Below, one piece after another: positions 39,017-48,557 of a stretch of 64,000 nt of DNA. The DNA lies in the NCBI GenBank assembly GCA_014084085.1, contig NPFB01000104.1, positions 1 to 64,000 of the forward strand, given 5' to 3'. This stretch comes from Hondaea fermentalgiana. Lineage: Eukaryota > Sar > Bigyra > Thraustochytrida > Thraustochytriidae. Under the pieces are notes generated by a model. The model had not been told where the DNA came from. It was given only the letters and a program-made list of their open reading frames with translations, and ran no database searches. The number at the start of each line of letters is the position of its first letter. Position 1 is the stretch's first letter. The position numbers and the translations under genes are program-made.

Positions 39017-40705
39017 TCAACGACGAGCAGCAACAATGGCACGGTGCGAGGCCTCTGCCTTTGCGCAGGCAGCATCGAGACCATGAGCGTCCTTGTGCGA
39101 GGTAAGGTGGCGCTTGAGCTCCGAGTAGCAGGCAAAAGACTTTTCGCAGTTCTTCATGGTGCACGGATACGGGCGGTCCTTGGAGTGAATGCGAATAATG
39201 TGCAAACGGAGATCGCTTTGGCGAACAAAAGACTTGGAGCATCCATCGGAGGGGCACTTCCACTTCTTGTCCGCCTCGTGGATGTTGCGGGTGTGGAGGC
39301 GGAGACCCTCCGAGGTGCTGTAGGTCTTGGTGCATCCGGGCGCCTTGCACACGTACGAGTTGGGCTTGCGCGTGTGGATGCGCACGTGGGACTTGAGGCA
39401 CCCGACGGTGAAGAAGGACTTGCTGCAGTACGTGCATTTGTGGACACGGCCCTTTTCCGGCATGTGCGAGGCCGCGTGGTCTTCCATGGCCCACTTCCAG
39501 GAAAACGTATGCGGACAGTTGGGATGCGGGCACTTGTACTGAGCCTTTTCGGTCGCTGCGCCAGAGACTGCCGACGCGCTGTCCATGTACGAGTCCTGTT
39601 CGTCGGTGAGACCGGCGGCTGCGTCGGTGGCATTGGAGCCCGACCGCTGCACACGTTCGAGGAACTGGGCAATCTCCGTTTGACGATCGGCGTTGCTTGC
39701 GGACGAGGAGGTGTTGTCATAGGAGCTGGCGGCAATGCCTTGGGACGAGACGCTCCAGTCGCTGTTGCAGCTGCGGCGGCGCTTCTTGGTGCTGTTCGCC
39801 CGCTTGGAGCGCACACGCTTGCGCGAGGCTGCTGCAGCTGGCGAGTTGCGGCGACGCACATCGTAGTCCTCGTCGTCATCGTCATCCATACCTTCACCTT
39901 CGCTGTCAACAAGGAGTTGCCGCATGTTGCGGCGCGGCTTCATGGCAGCAGCACGGCGTGGTCGCGATGAGTGCCTGGGCGTATCGTCTGCGTCGCTGGT
40001 GGTGGTGGATGAGTTTGCGGGTTCGACTCCAGGAGCAGTCTGACGGATGTTGGCGGACGTGATATTTGACTCGACGGCAGCAGTACCAGCAGAAGCAGAC
40101 GCGCCGAGGTCTCCGAGGAGAACATCGGGTCCCCAGGCTCCGTCATCGAGAAAAGCTATTTCCGCGGAGGTGACCATGTGGGCTTCGGGCTTGATGGCTG
40201 CCATATGGGCATCGGACTTGATGGCCGTCGGGGCGTCACGCGAGACGTCTGGCCACTTGGGGTGGGTGGAGCTGTGAAAGTTGTTGTAGATGGGTCCCAG
40301 GAAGGGCGAGACGGGTTCGCTAGCGTTGTCGTCGTCGAGGCTGTCGAGGAGGATGTCCTTTTGTCCGAAGTGAACGTCGGTCTCGTCGCTCGTGATGAGC
40401 GGCATGGGGACGACGCGCTGCAAGTGGCTCTGCGGCTGCTGCAGCTGCTGCTGCTGCTGCATAGCCCCGAGCGGGCGGACGGGGGCGTAGGGGTGGTGGC
40501 TATGGGCCTGAGCACTGGTCCCGACGTTGTGAAAGAGGTAGTCGCCGCCGCTGGCGTGGGCCGCGTCGTGCGGCGCAGGGCCTGCCATCATGTGTCCGGT
40601 GTCAAAGCTTGGCGCCGCGAGCTGATCGAACAGGGCGTCTTCCCTCCAGGGGAACTCCGTGAGGTTGTCTCCGTTAGCGTACATGCTTTCCATCGTCATG
40701 GCCAT
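39017..40705 (-). CDS. C2H2 zinc-finger protein (five fingers)
   Basis: The protein is 562 aa starting at ATG 40703-40705. The N-terminal two thirds are low complexity (Gln/His-rich, acidic DDDDEDYD, and basic KRVRSKRANSTKKRRR, a likely nuclear localisation signal). Fingers lie between about 388 and 545. Each has the C-x4/2-C...H-x3/4-H pattern: YKCPHPNCPHTF, HKCTYCSKSFF, YVCKAPGCTKTY, WKCPSDGCSKSF and YPCTMKNCEKSF. Linkers such as HTRKPNSYVC and HSKDRPYPC are TFIIIA/Kruppel-like. It is therefore probably a sequence-specific DNA-binding transcription factor. The last finger is followed by a short Ala-rich tail. The target is unknown. Confidence 0.86.
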   Translation of the reverse strand: MAMTMESMYANGDNLTEFPWREDALFDQLAAPSFDTGHMMAGPAPHDAAHASGGDYLFHNVGTSAQAHSHHPYAPVRPLGAMQQQQQLQQPQSHLQRVVPMPLITSDETDVHFGQKDILLDSLDDDNASEPVSPFLGPIYNNFHSSTHPKWPDVSRDAPTAIKSDAHMAAIKPEAHMVTSAEIAFLDDGAWGPDVLLGDLGASASAGTAAVESNITSANIRQTAPGVEPANSSTTTSDADDTPRHSSRPRRAAAMKPRRNMRQLLVDSEGEGMDDDDDEDYDVRRRNSPAAAASRKRVRSKRANSTKKRRRSCNSDWSVSSQGIAASSYDNTSSSASNADRQTEIAQFLERVQRSGSNATDAAAGLTDEQDSYMDSASAVSGAATEKAQYKCPHPNCPHTFSWKWAMEDHAASHMPEKGRVHKCTYCSKSFFTVGCLKSHVRIHTRKPNSYVCKAPGCTKTYSTSEGLRLHTRNIHEADKKWKCPSDGCSKSFVRQSDLRLHIIRIHSKDRPYPCTMKNCEKSFACYSELKRHLTSHKDAHGLDAACAKAEASHRAIVAARR

Positions 40706-42813
40706 TCAGTACGTGCTTGAGCCGTCGCGTCCTTGGTGTCGTCGGTATCGGCGCGGAAAAGTCTCTGTGGCGCGTGGCGCGTGGCCGAGAGACTCCCGCC
40801 TGCGGCAAAGAGGCACGCACAGCACGACAACAGCACGGGACGAGGACGGCCGCAAGAACAGGGCAGGTGGGCAGGTTGGCAGGCGGCAAGGTAGGGTGGA
40901 TGGATTAGGCCAAGCCAAGCCGGGCAGCCACGAAGAAAGAGGGTTTGCTGGCGCTCGATTTCCAGGCTTCTTGCCTCTTTTTCTTTCTTTCCCTGTATTC
41001 TTTTCTTTTCCGATTTGCTGGATCGCTTCGAGCGATCGATGAGGCGAGCGAGCGAGCGCTCGTGCACCGAGGCGGCGACTGGCTCGCGTGCTCGTTCGCG
41101 TGCTCGCGCGAGGCGCCTGCGGCAGTGCCCTGCCTGATTCGCTCCGCCAGAACAGGTACTGCCTGGGATTGGATTTGAAATCGTGATTCGAGTTTGCGCT
41201 CGCCGCGTATTCGATTTTTTTTCTTTTTATATTTTTTTTTCTTCAGAATCCGCCTCGATGCGCCCTTTCCGCCTCTCCTCTACACTGGCCGCTGCGGGGA
41301 ATCGTGTGCGTGAGCAGGGCGAATGCGGGAGGCGGTTGATCACCTTGTGAGGAAGTGGGGGAGAGAGTGGGTGGGTGGGCGACTGTCTGTCTGTGAGGGG
41401 GAAAGAACGGGAGCGTGCTCGAGTGGGCGCGGCGCGTGTGAGGAGAAAGAAAAGTAAAAATAACAAGGCGCGTGCGGCGATACGCGCCGACGCCCTCGCT
41501 TCTCGCCTCGCTCCCCCGTCCACATTCCCTGCCTCGCTCGGCTCGGCGCGACACCCGAGCTAGCGATCGATCGATGGATGGGATGCATGCCTCGGTTCAT
41601 CGCCGCCGAGACGAACAACAGCCAGCCAGCCAGCCAGCCAGCCATCGATCGCCGGCAGCCGGAGCAGTAGTTCGCTTCGAATATCGATCTTTCTTCGCCC
41701 CGAGGCCGCCTCTCTCCCCTCTTTCTCTCCCTCTCCCTCTTTGCTCTCCCTCTTTGCTCTCCCTCTTGATCAATCGATGCGCCGCCGCGGGTCCCCGAAG
41801 ATCGATCGACCGCGGATCGACCTGGCCGGCGAACGACCGATCGATCGATCGATCGATTAATCGATCATCGATGCGATGCGGCTGCTGCTGCGGGAATCAG
41901 GAGAGACTGCCTCCCTGCTTGTTTGCTTGCTTGCTCGCTTGCTTCCTTGAAGTCCTTCTTCCTGCCCGGCACTCTTTGTCCCCTTGGCCGCCGCCGCCTG
42001 CTTTCTTCGGGTCCCTGCTCTTCTCCCTCCCTCCCTCCCTCCCTCGCTCGCTCGCTCGCTCCGTCTCCCTCGCTTGAGAAGGCAGCCCAATTCAGCCTTG
42101 GCCTCACCCAGGCTGCGGCAGCGGCGTCTACGCTGGCCGCGGCGGCCGCCGAGGCCCCGAGCCCTGTCGCAGCGGCGGCGACACAACGCGACAGGGGCCT
42201 TGCTTCTGTCTGCATTGGCCGCGGTGGTTGAGGGGAGCAAGGAAGCGCAGGGAGACACGCAGGGAAGGAGCCTGAGGGGAGGAAAAAGATATTTCCCTTC
42301 CTTCCTTCCCTCCTTCCTCCCTGTCGCCGCGGCTCGCCTCGGCTCGGCTCGCGGCGATTGAAGCACACTCGCGTAAACTCATGTATAAACTCGACTTCCT
42401 TCGCCTCTTGCTTCGCCTCGCCTCGCCATTGCTTTCTTTCGACTTCTTTCTTTCTGCCGACGGCGATCTCGAGATGCGCAGCCGGCCGTTGACGCCAACC
42501 GGGACGACCCGCCAGTTCTCTCTGCCGAGCCATGTCCAGTCGGGCGCAGGACGGGACAGAGAGAGGGAGACGGAGAAAGAAGGAGGGAAAAGAGACGCGG
42601 GGAGGCAGAGAGATTCGCCCTCCGCCTCTCCCTGCTCCCGGTCCGAGTTCATTCACTCCGGCCAGGCCTGGTCACTTTTCCCGCTGCGGCGCCGGCACTC
42701 GCAACGGCCGGCCACTAGTGGCTCGTTGCGCCGCGTCGATCGGGAGCTCTGCGCCGCCCAGCAAGGTATGGCGAGCGATCGCAGCGCTGTCGCGGCCGAA
42801 GAATCGACCGCCA

Positions 42814-42844
42814 ATCGATCGATCGATCGATCGATCGATCGATC
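42814..42844. repeat. (ATCG)n array
   Basis: Nearly eight perfect copies of the self-complementary tetramer. Shorter arrays of the same unit occur at 30581-30596, 38007-38020, 41566-41580 and 41838-41858. Confidence 0.9.
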
Positions 42845-45016
42845 TACTATCCATCGCAAGCACTACTATACAATGGCGCTTTTTTCTTTGGTTTTCTTTC
42901 ATCTCCTTTCTTTCTTTCTTTCCTTTTCTTTCTTTCTCTAACTCTCTCACTCTGCCTCCTTCCGCACTGCTGGCGATCGCCTCTCCCACAGTCGGCAGCC
43001 ACTGGGCCTGGACAAAGCACCTCCGGTTGCCTCTGCCCTTTTCTCCCTGCTTTACGCTCCCTTCTTCGGCCAGCCGTGGCTGCCGGGACCTGGCTGGGGA
43101 CGGCCCTGCCGTGCCCTGCAGTCCCGCAGCGCCCTACTACGCCCCGGCCGCCTACGCTAAAGCCGCAATCACTGCGTCCGCCCCAGCGGAGACGCCGAGG
43201 CTGCGTCCGACGAGGCGGCGCCCAGCAGCCGGCTCGCGCTCGCACGGGGAAGCTGCCGCGGGGACACGTCCGCGTGGTCCGAGGACCGCCGCATGCTTTC
43301 TTTCCCCCCCTTTTGGTCTCCCATCCTCCTTTTACGCCCGTGCGAGCTGAGAAATAAGTTTCTTCGTTTTTTCTTTTTCCGCCGCTTCGCCGCCTTGATA
43401 GCAGTGTCAAAGCAGAGACGCGGCGGCCTCTGCTTCCGTCTCACGTCTGCACTGCGGGGATGCGGCGGCACGTGGCGGTCCGCAAGGGAAGCCTCCCACG
43501 CGCCCCTCTCTCCTCCACTGCCGTTCGCCGCCGTTCTTTCACCTGCCCTTGATCCCTTTTCGCCGGTTCGCGTCTGTTCTCCCAGGCGCCGTACGCCGCG
43601 GGTGGGTGACGCGCATCTCTTCCGCTCGAGCCGCCCTGTGTAGCTCCCTTCCCGGCGCAGGCGCAGGCTCTCGCTGCCACTGCTGGCTGCTGCTGCGCCG
43701 CCCTCGCCAGGTGAGGCTCGCGGCCGCCCAGCACCGACGGCGCGGTGTGACGCTGGCCGCCAAGCCGAGCAAGACACGAAGCCCGGCCGGCCACAGCCCG
43801 GGGCGGGTGGACGCGTGCCGCCGGTGCGAGGCCTCGCCCCGGTCCCGGTTCCTGGCCCCTCTTACTCACATTAGTACCTAGTGAAAGGACAGGCGGGCGG
43901 GCGGGTGCACTCGGGCGGGCTAGCTGCTCGCACTGCAGCTGCTCCCAGGCGGGGCTGGCAGTGCAGAGGCAACCGCGAGGGGAAGCCCTGCGGCGGCCCG
44001 GCGCAGGCTGGCACGCACTGTAGCGCGGCGTCCGAGCGTTCAAAAAGGGGAGGAACCGAGTGTAAGCACGCGCAAGAGAAGGCGCCCGCCCGCCCTTCAG
44101 GTTGCGAGCTCCCATGAAAACAATTTTTTGTTGGTTTCAAAGTCTTGCTTGCTGTTGCGAATTCGCTTTTTCGCGGCGTGGACCGCCTTTCCTTCTTTTC
44201 ATCATTCACCTGGCTGGCTGATCTTTATCGCGGCCCTGCGTCGCCTCGCGTCGTATTGCGCTGCCAAGCTTGCAGCCAGCCAGCCAGCCAGCATGGCCAG
44301 CCAGCCAGCGAGCCAGCCACCATGGCCACTGCCAGCCGCACCGCCGCGAGAGGGCGCGGTGACGAGCTCCGGGCAGTTCGCCGCTGGCCGCGTCAGTCAG
44401 TCAACCGCGTCGAGTCTCGCGGCGGAGCGCCTTGCTTGCATGGCTTGCATTGGTCGATGCGTCGATGAAGCCAACCAAGCCCGGCAAGACCTGCAACCAT
44501 GGCACGTAGTAGTAGGCCCATACTGGTCGTTTGTTTTGGCTGGCTGGCTGCTTTCCAAGAACCGACCACTGTCCGTGCAGCCTGACTGTGAGTAAAAACC
44601 AAAAAATAGAAAGGAAAAAGAAAATTTTAGAAGGAAAAGGAAAGAAAAGAAAGTTTTGGCCCCGCAGACGCCCGCAGCAGGGCGTCTCCGTACCGGAAGA
44701 AGGGAGGTAAGTATGATAAGCCACTATCTTGAGCTGTGCTAGAGGACGCGGCGTTGGAACAGGAGGAAGCAAGGAGGGTTTGACAGTAAAAAGGCGTGGC
44801 TTCGACCGTGATCATTCGCCTTGCCTTACCCCTCCTTCTGCCACCGCTGCTTAACCTTGGCTTGATTTGCCTGGGCTTGCCTTTCCTTACCTTGCGTTGC
44901 CAGGGCCGGCGGCGAGAGAGCAGCCGGAGGTCCCGAAGCATCCCGCGGCTACCGCTGCTCGGCGCCAGGCTCTGTCCCGGCTTTCGGCGCCAGCGACGCG
45001 GCCGCGCGCCGGGGTT

Positions 45017-45044
45017 CGAGACGAGACGAGACGAGACGAGACGA
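45017..45044. repeat. (CGAGA)n array
   Basis: About five and a half copies of CGAGA. The same unit is found at 19082-19109. Confidence 0.85.
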
Positions 45045-46055
45045 AGCTGGCTGCGGCGCGGAAGACGAGACATGCCACTAGCGCCGCGTCGACCGCGCCT
45101 CAGCAGCCTGGGCTGGTTGATAGCTAGCCACCTCACAGTCAGCTAAGCCAAGCAAAGCTGGCTTGCTTTCGCTGCAGCTCCTTGGCTCCTCGCCGTCTGC
45201 CCCCACCGGCTGTCCCAGCCGCGCACCCTCCTCCTCTCTCACCGCCCGCTCCAGAAACACCGCCGTTCCCGGGCGAGCTTAGCCCGAGCCCGCGCCTTAC
45301 CAGCTGCAGCCGCCATGAATGACGCGGCTGCCGCTCGCCGGCGGAAGCCACGAGGCAAGGCCCGCCGCAACAGCAACCGCAACAAGGAATGACCGCAGTA
45401 GCCGCAAGGAAAGATCGATCTGCGCGGAGGCAAGGCAACGCAAGGTCAGCTGCAGATGCCATGGCGGCCGCGAGTGCGCGCATTCATTCACATGTTTTCC
45501 AACGCCCTCCCCTTGCGCTCCTCCCTGCAGCTGCCTGCACTGCGAGCCGGCCGGGTCGGATCGCGGCGCAGGAAGCCCGCGCTGCTCGGACTGCGGCTCT
45601 GCTTCCTACGCGCGCACTTGCTTGCTCGTAGTCGCCTGGGCAGCGGCGGATCGACCCGGCAGGCAGCCCTGCCGCGCCTCGATTCCACTCTTGCTTGCCC
45701 GCCTCCGTCCCGCCCGCCCTCCCTCGCGCCGCGCTGCGCCTGATTTCGCGTTCGCGGGGCGGGCGCGGCCAGGTCGCAGCAGCGGCGCAGAAGCGGCGCA
45801 GAAGCGGCGAGCGTGGCGCGGCGCGGCGCGGCGCGTCGGCAAGCGCGGCTTCGTGACGCAAACGCGGCGGCGGTAGGGCAGCGAGCTAGGCTAGCGAGCG
45901 AAACTTGAATAGAGGAGAGGCCGAGATCCGAGCCTCCAAGCGGCGGGCACGTAGGCAAACGCAGGCGCGTGGACGAGGACGGTCACCTTGCGAGGTAGGT
46001 TTCATTCACCGGCACGGCCGACGTCAAGCCCACCTTGGGCGCCGCTCTGGCCTCC

Positions 46056-46135
46056 GCTCTGCTCTGCTCTACTCTGCTCCGCTCTGCTCCGCTCTGCTCC
46101 GCTCTGCTCCGCTCTGCTCCGCTCTGCTCTGCTGC
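46056..46135. repeat. GCTCTGCTCC decamer array
   Basis: Five perfect decamers at 46081-46130 with degenerate GCTCT/ACTCT copies on the left and at the right end. Confidence 0.88.
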
Positions 46136-46385
46136 GGTTTAGGTCTTTCTTTGTTCAAGCGCCGGCGCGCCCAAAAAGGATCCTGTCGCCAGCGGGGACG
46201 CCCGCTCTCCGTCCGCTCGTGGCGGCTGTGGCTTCTTGTTACTTTCAAGGTACTTTAGCCCGGCGTCGATGCGATCGTCGATCATTGCGCGGCGGCCTCG
46301 AGCCGCGGCACGTGACGGCGCGCGTGCCATGGCTGGCTTCCCGAGCGTGCCGCGACCTCGACCACTGCGAGGGGGCGCGTGGCCC

Positions 46386-46441
46386 CGAGTCGAGTCGAGT
46401 CGAGTCGAGTCGGGTCGGGTCGAGTCGGATCGAGTCGAGTC
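46386..46441. repeat. (CGAGT)n array with variants
   Basis: Eleven pentamers: CGAGT with CGGGT and CGGAT variants. Confidence 0.88.
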
Positions 46442-46715
46442 AAGTTGGATCGGCCGACGTCCACCGCTCGCAAGAAAAGGGGAAGATGACGGCAAAGGTG
46501 CGGACCGACCTGGACAGCGACATGAGTTTCGTCTTTTTTCTCGGGGGTTACAGGCGGCCGTGCGTGGTAGGTGGGGTGAGGTGGGAGGGGGGAAATGGGG
46601 AGGGGAGCGGTGCTGGCATCTTCGGTATACGACACGACATCATCAGGTTCTTCTTCTTCTTCATCATCGTTTTAGGCCTAGCTCTTCTTCTTTCAATTCA
46701 CGCGTCATAAAAAGG

Positions 46716-47462
46716 TCATTGGGAAAGATCCATTGCATCGTCAGAGCCTGCCACGGCACCTTTTTGAGATGAAGGAGCGGGATTTGACAAGGATGATGCG
46801 ACAGTTGTAGCCACTGCAGAGCCAGCAACAACGGTGTTCACGGCCTCCGACCCTGGTGCCGTCGAAGGCCGCGTCGTGAGCAGCGAGGGTGACGAGGCTA
46901 CCTGCGATACGCCCTGGCGGCCCGTACGTGGTCGTCGCCGCTTCGGACTATTCGGCCGCGAAAGCAGCGGAAGCGAGTTCTTGTACAAGACCATGTTGCG
47001 CAAAATGTCCTCGTTGCGACGGCGCTCCTCCTCCCATTGCACCGCAGAGTACGTCGGTTTGCTCGATTGAATCCTCTTGAGGATTTGCACATTCTGCGTG
47101 GCGATGCGCCGCATTTCGCGCTCCCGGTACGACTCATTCAAGCTCCGCGCCGCGCCGTGGCGCGAGCTCCCCGCCGGATCCCCGCCGACGCCCGGCGTCG
47201 CGGGCTTTTTCGCGTGCATGATGGTCGCCATCTTGTCCAGCAAAATGCGATTTTCACGCTCGATCGCCGCGCCGCGCTCCTGCATAAGCTGCTCCTTCTT
47301 CAGGTTTCGCCGCGGCCGCTGCTTCCAGTGCTGCGGTGGCGTGTTGTCCACGGAGCACGTGATCGATTTGAGTTTTTTCTTGTGCTGCTGCACCTTGCGC
47401 TTCTGCATCTTCTCCGTAATCAGCGGATTCGCCGACGGCATCGCCTTGTAGTACGCGTACAT
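46716..47462 (-). CDS. CFAP97-domain (KIAA1430-like) flagellar protein
   Basis: The protein is 248 aa starting at ATG 47460-47462. Residues about 50-145 carry the CFAP97/KIAA1430 pattern: RRNLKKEQLMQERGAAIERE then NRILLDKMATIMH, a spacer with SLNESYREREMRRIATQN then VQILKRIQSSKPTYSAVQWE. This family (Hemingway in flies) is needed for motile cilia and flagella. The C-terminal 100 residues are Ser/Ala/Thr-rich low complexity. The gene supports a flagellated life stage and agrees with the CEP70-like gene in this window. Confidence 0.78.
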   Translation of the reverse strand: MYAYYKAMPSANPLITEKMQKRKVQQHKKKLKSITCSVDNTPPQHWKQRPRRNLKKEQLMQERGAAIERENRILLDKMATIMHAKKPATPGVGGDPAGSSRHGAARSLNESYREREMRRIATQNVQILKRIQSSKPTYSAVQWEEERRRNEDILRNMVLYKNSLPLLSRPNSPKRRRPRTGRQGVSQVASSPSLLTTRPSTAPGSEAVNTVVAGSAVATTVASSLSNPAPSSQKGAVAGSDDAMDLSQ

Positions 47463-48557
47463 CCTTCCCTGCCTGCTGTTGCTGTCCTTTCAAAAGCTCC
47501 ACGCGCCCGAGCGTCTTCTTATCACCTGCTGCTGCACGCCCGCACCCGACGATGGCAGACGCTCGAGCGCTCTCAAGAGTGCGCTCGCTCCGTCTGTCTC
47601 TTTCCCCTACCTACGTACGTTGCGCGTCTCGTTCTTCACTCCGCTGCGCTTGCCTGCAGCGCTCCACGACGCTGCGCGACGCGCGACCTTGCGTGGCGTA
47701 GCGTGGCGTCGCGTTGCGCTGCACTCCGCTGCGCTGGGCTGTGCTGCGCTGCGCTGCGCTGCCTGTGTTCGCACGCCGCCGCGGACCTGCGAGGTGATCT
47801 GCCTGCGCGATTGAGTGTCTTCCTCTCGCTGATTGACACCGCTGCCGGTTCCTCCTCTTTCTCGTATACTATACTGCGACAAGCCAAATTATTACGAAAG
47901 TTGAAGTGAGTCTGACAGTGAATTTTATGCAGGGACCAGTGGGCAAAGAGACATTGCAAACTCACCGGACCTCCGATTTCTGCCGCAACGCAGCTCCCGT
48001 TCGGAACGGAACTTTTGTTGTGGTCGACGGACGGCACGTCGAGCGCGTACTGACTCGATCGTGCAGGTAGGTCAGTGATCACTTGGGGCAATACTTGCGA
48101 CACGCGTCTGTTGGCACAGCAGTGCACAGTACAGCAAAGCACAGCAGAGCAGCTGCAGAGAAGGCACGGACACGCCAAGCAGGTAGGCAGGCAGCCTGGC
48201 TGGCTGCCTGGCAGGCGTCCCGGCATCCAGGCATCCAGGGAGTATCCAGGTATAACGTAATGTGCTGGTCAAATGGCCAAGGGCAGCCATCAGTGTCAGG
48301 GTAGTGGTGGTGTTTTGCACCAGCCAACACTGCACTGCACTGCGCACGGTACTGCGCGATGCACTGCACTATTATGGATCAAAGGAGAATAACCAGAAAA
48401 AGAAAGATAAAGTATCACCCCTCGCGACCTGAAGTGCGAAAAATCTAGTGCTCAGCTAGCGACTCTGGATTGAGTCTACACGCATGATAGTATCGGCAGC
48501 AAAATCGTGCAGAGACAGAAAAAGAAAAAAAGAAAATAGAAATGATGCTTGTAATTG
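47463..48557. other. Spacer with CTGCG and CAGG repeats
   Basis: This 1.1-kb region lies upstream of the CFAP97-like gene and downstream of the poly(A) polymerase stop. It contains degenerate GCGTG/GCTGC repeats (47690-47762), CAGCAGAGCAGC (48118-48156), CAGG/CTGG repeats (48180-48235) and a CACTGCACTGC tract (48328-48370). No gene is seen. Confidence 0.45.

Larger units (their letters stand above)
40706..46715. other. Six-kb gene-free region dense in short tandem repeats
   Basis: Frames here are short or compositionally skewed and overlap on both strands; none has a domain. The region is packed with 4-5-bp arrays and their neighbours: CAGC (41620-41643 and 44273-44320), CGAT (41566-41580, 41838-41858, 42814-42844), CCCT/CGCT (42023-42060), CGAGA (45017-45044), CGAGT (46386-46441) and a GCTCTGCTCC decamer (46056-46135). 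It lies upstream of the zinc-finger gene and downstream of the CFAP97-like gene. It may hold distal promoter, long leader or unannotated non-coding transcripts. Confidence 0.55.

Noticed and set aside
41472..45876. Multiple 100-270-codon frames on both strands
   Set aside because: Interrupted by microsatellites, Arg/Ser/Pro/Ala composition, mutually overlapping.
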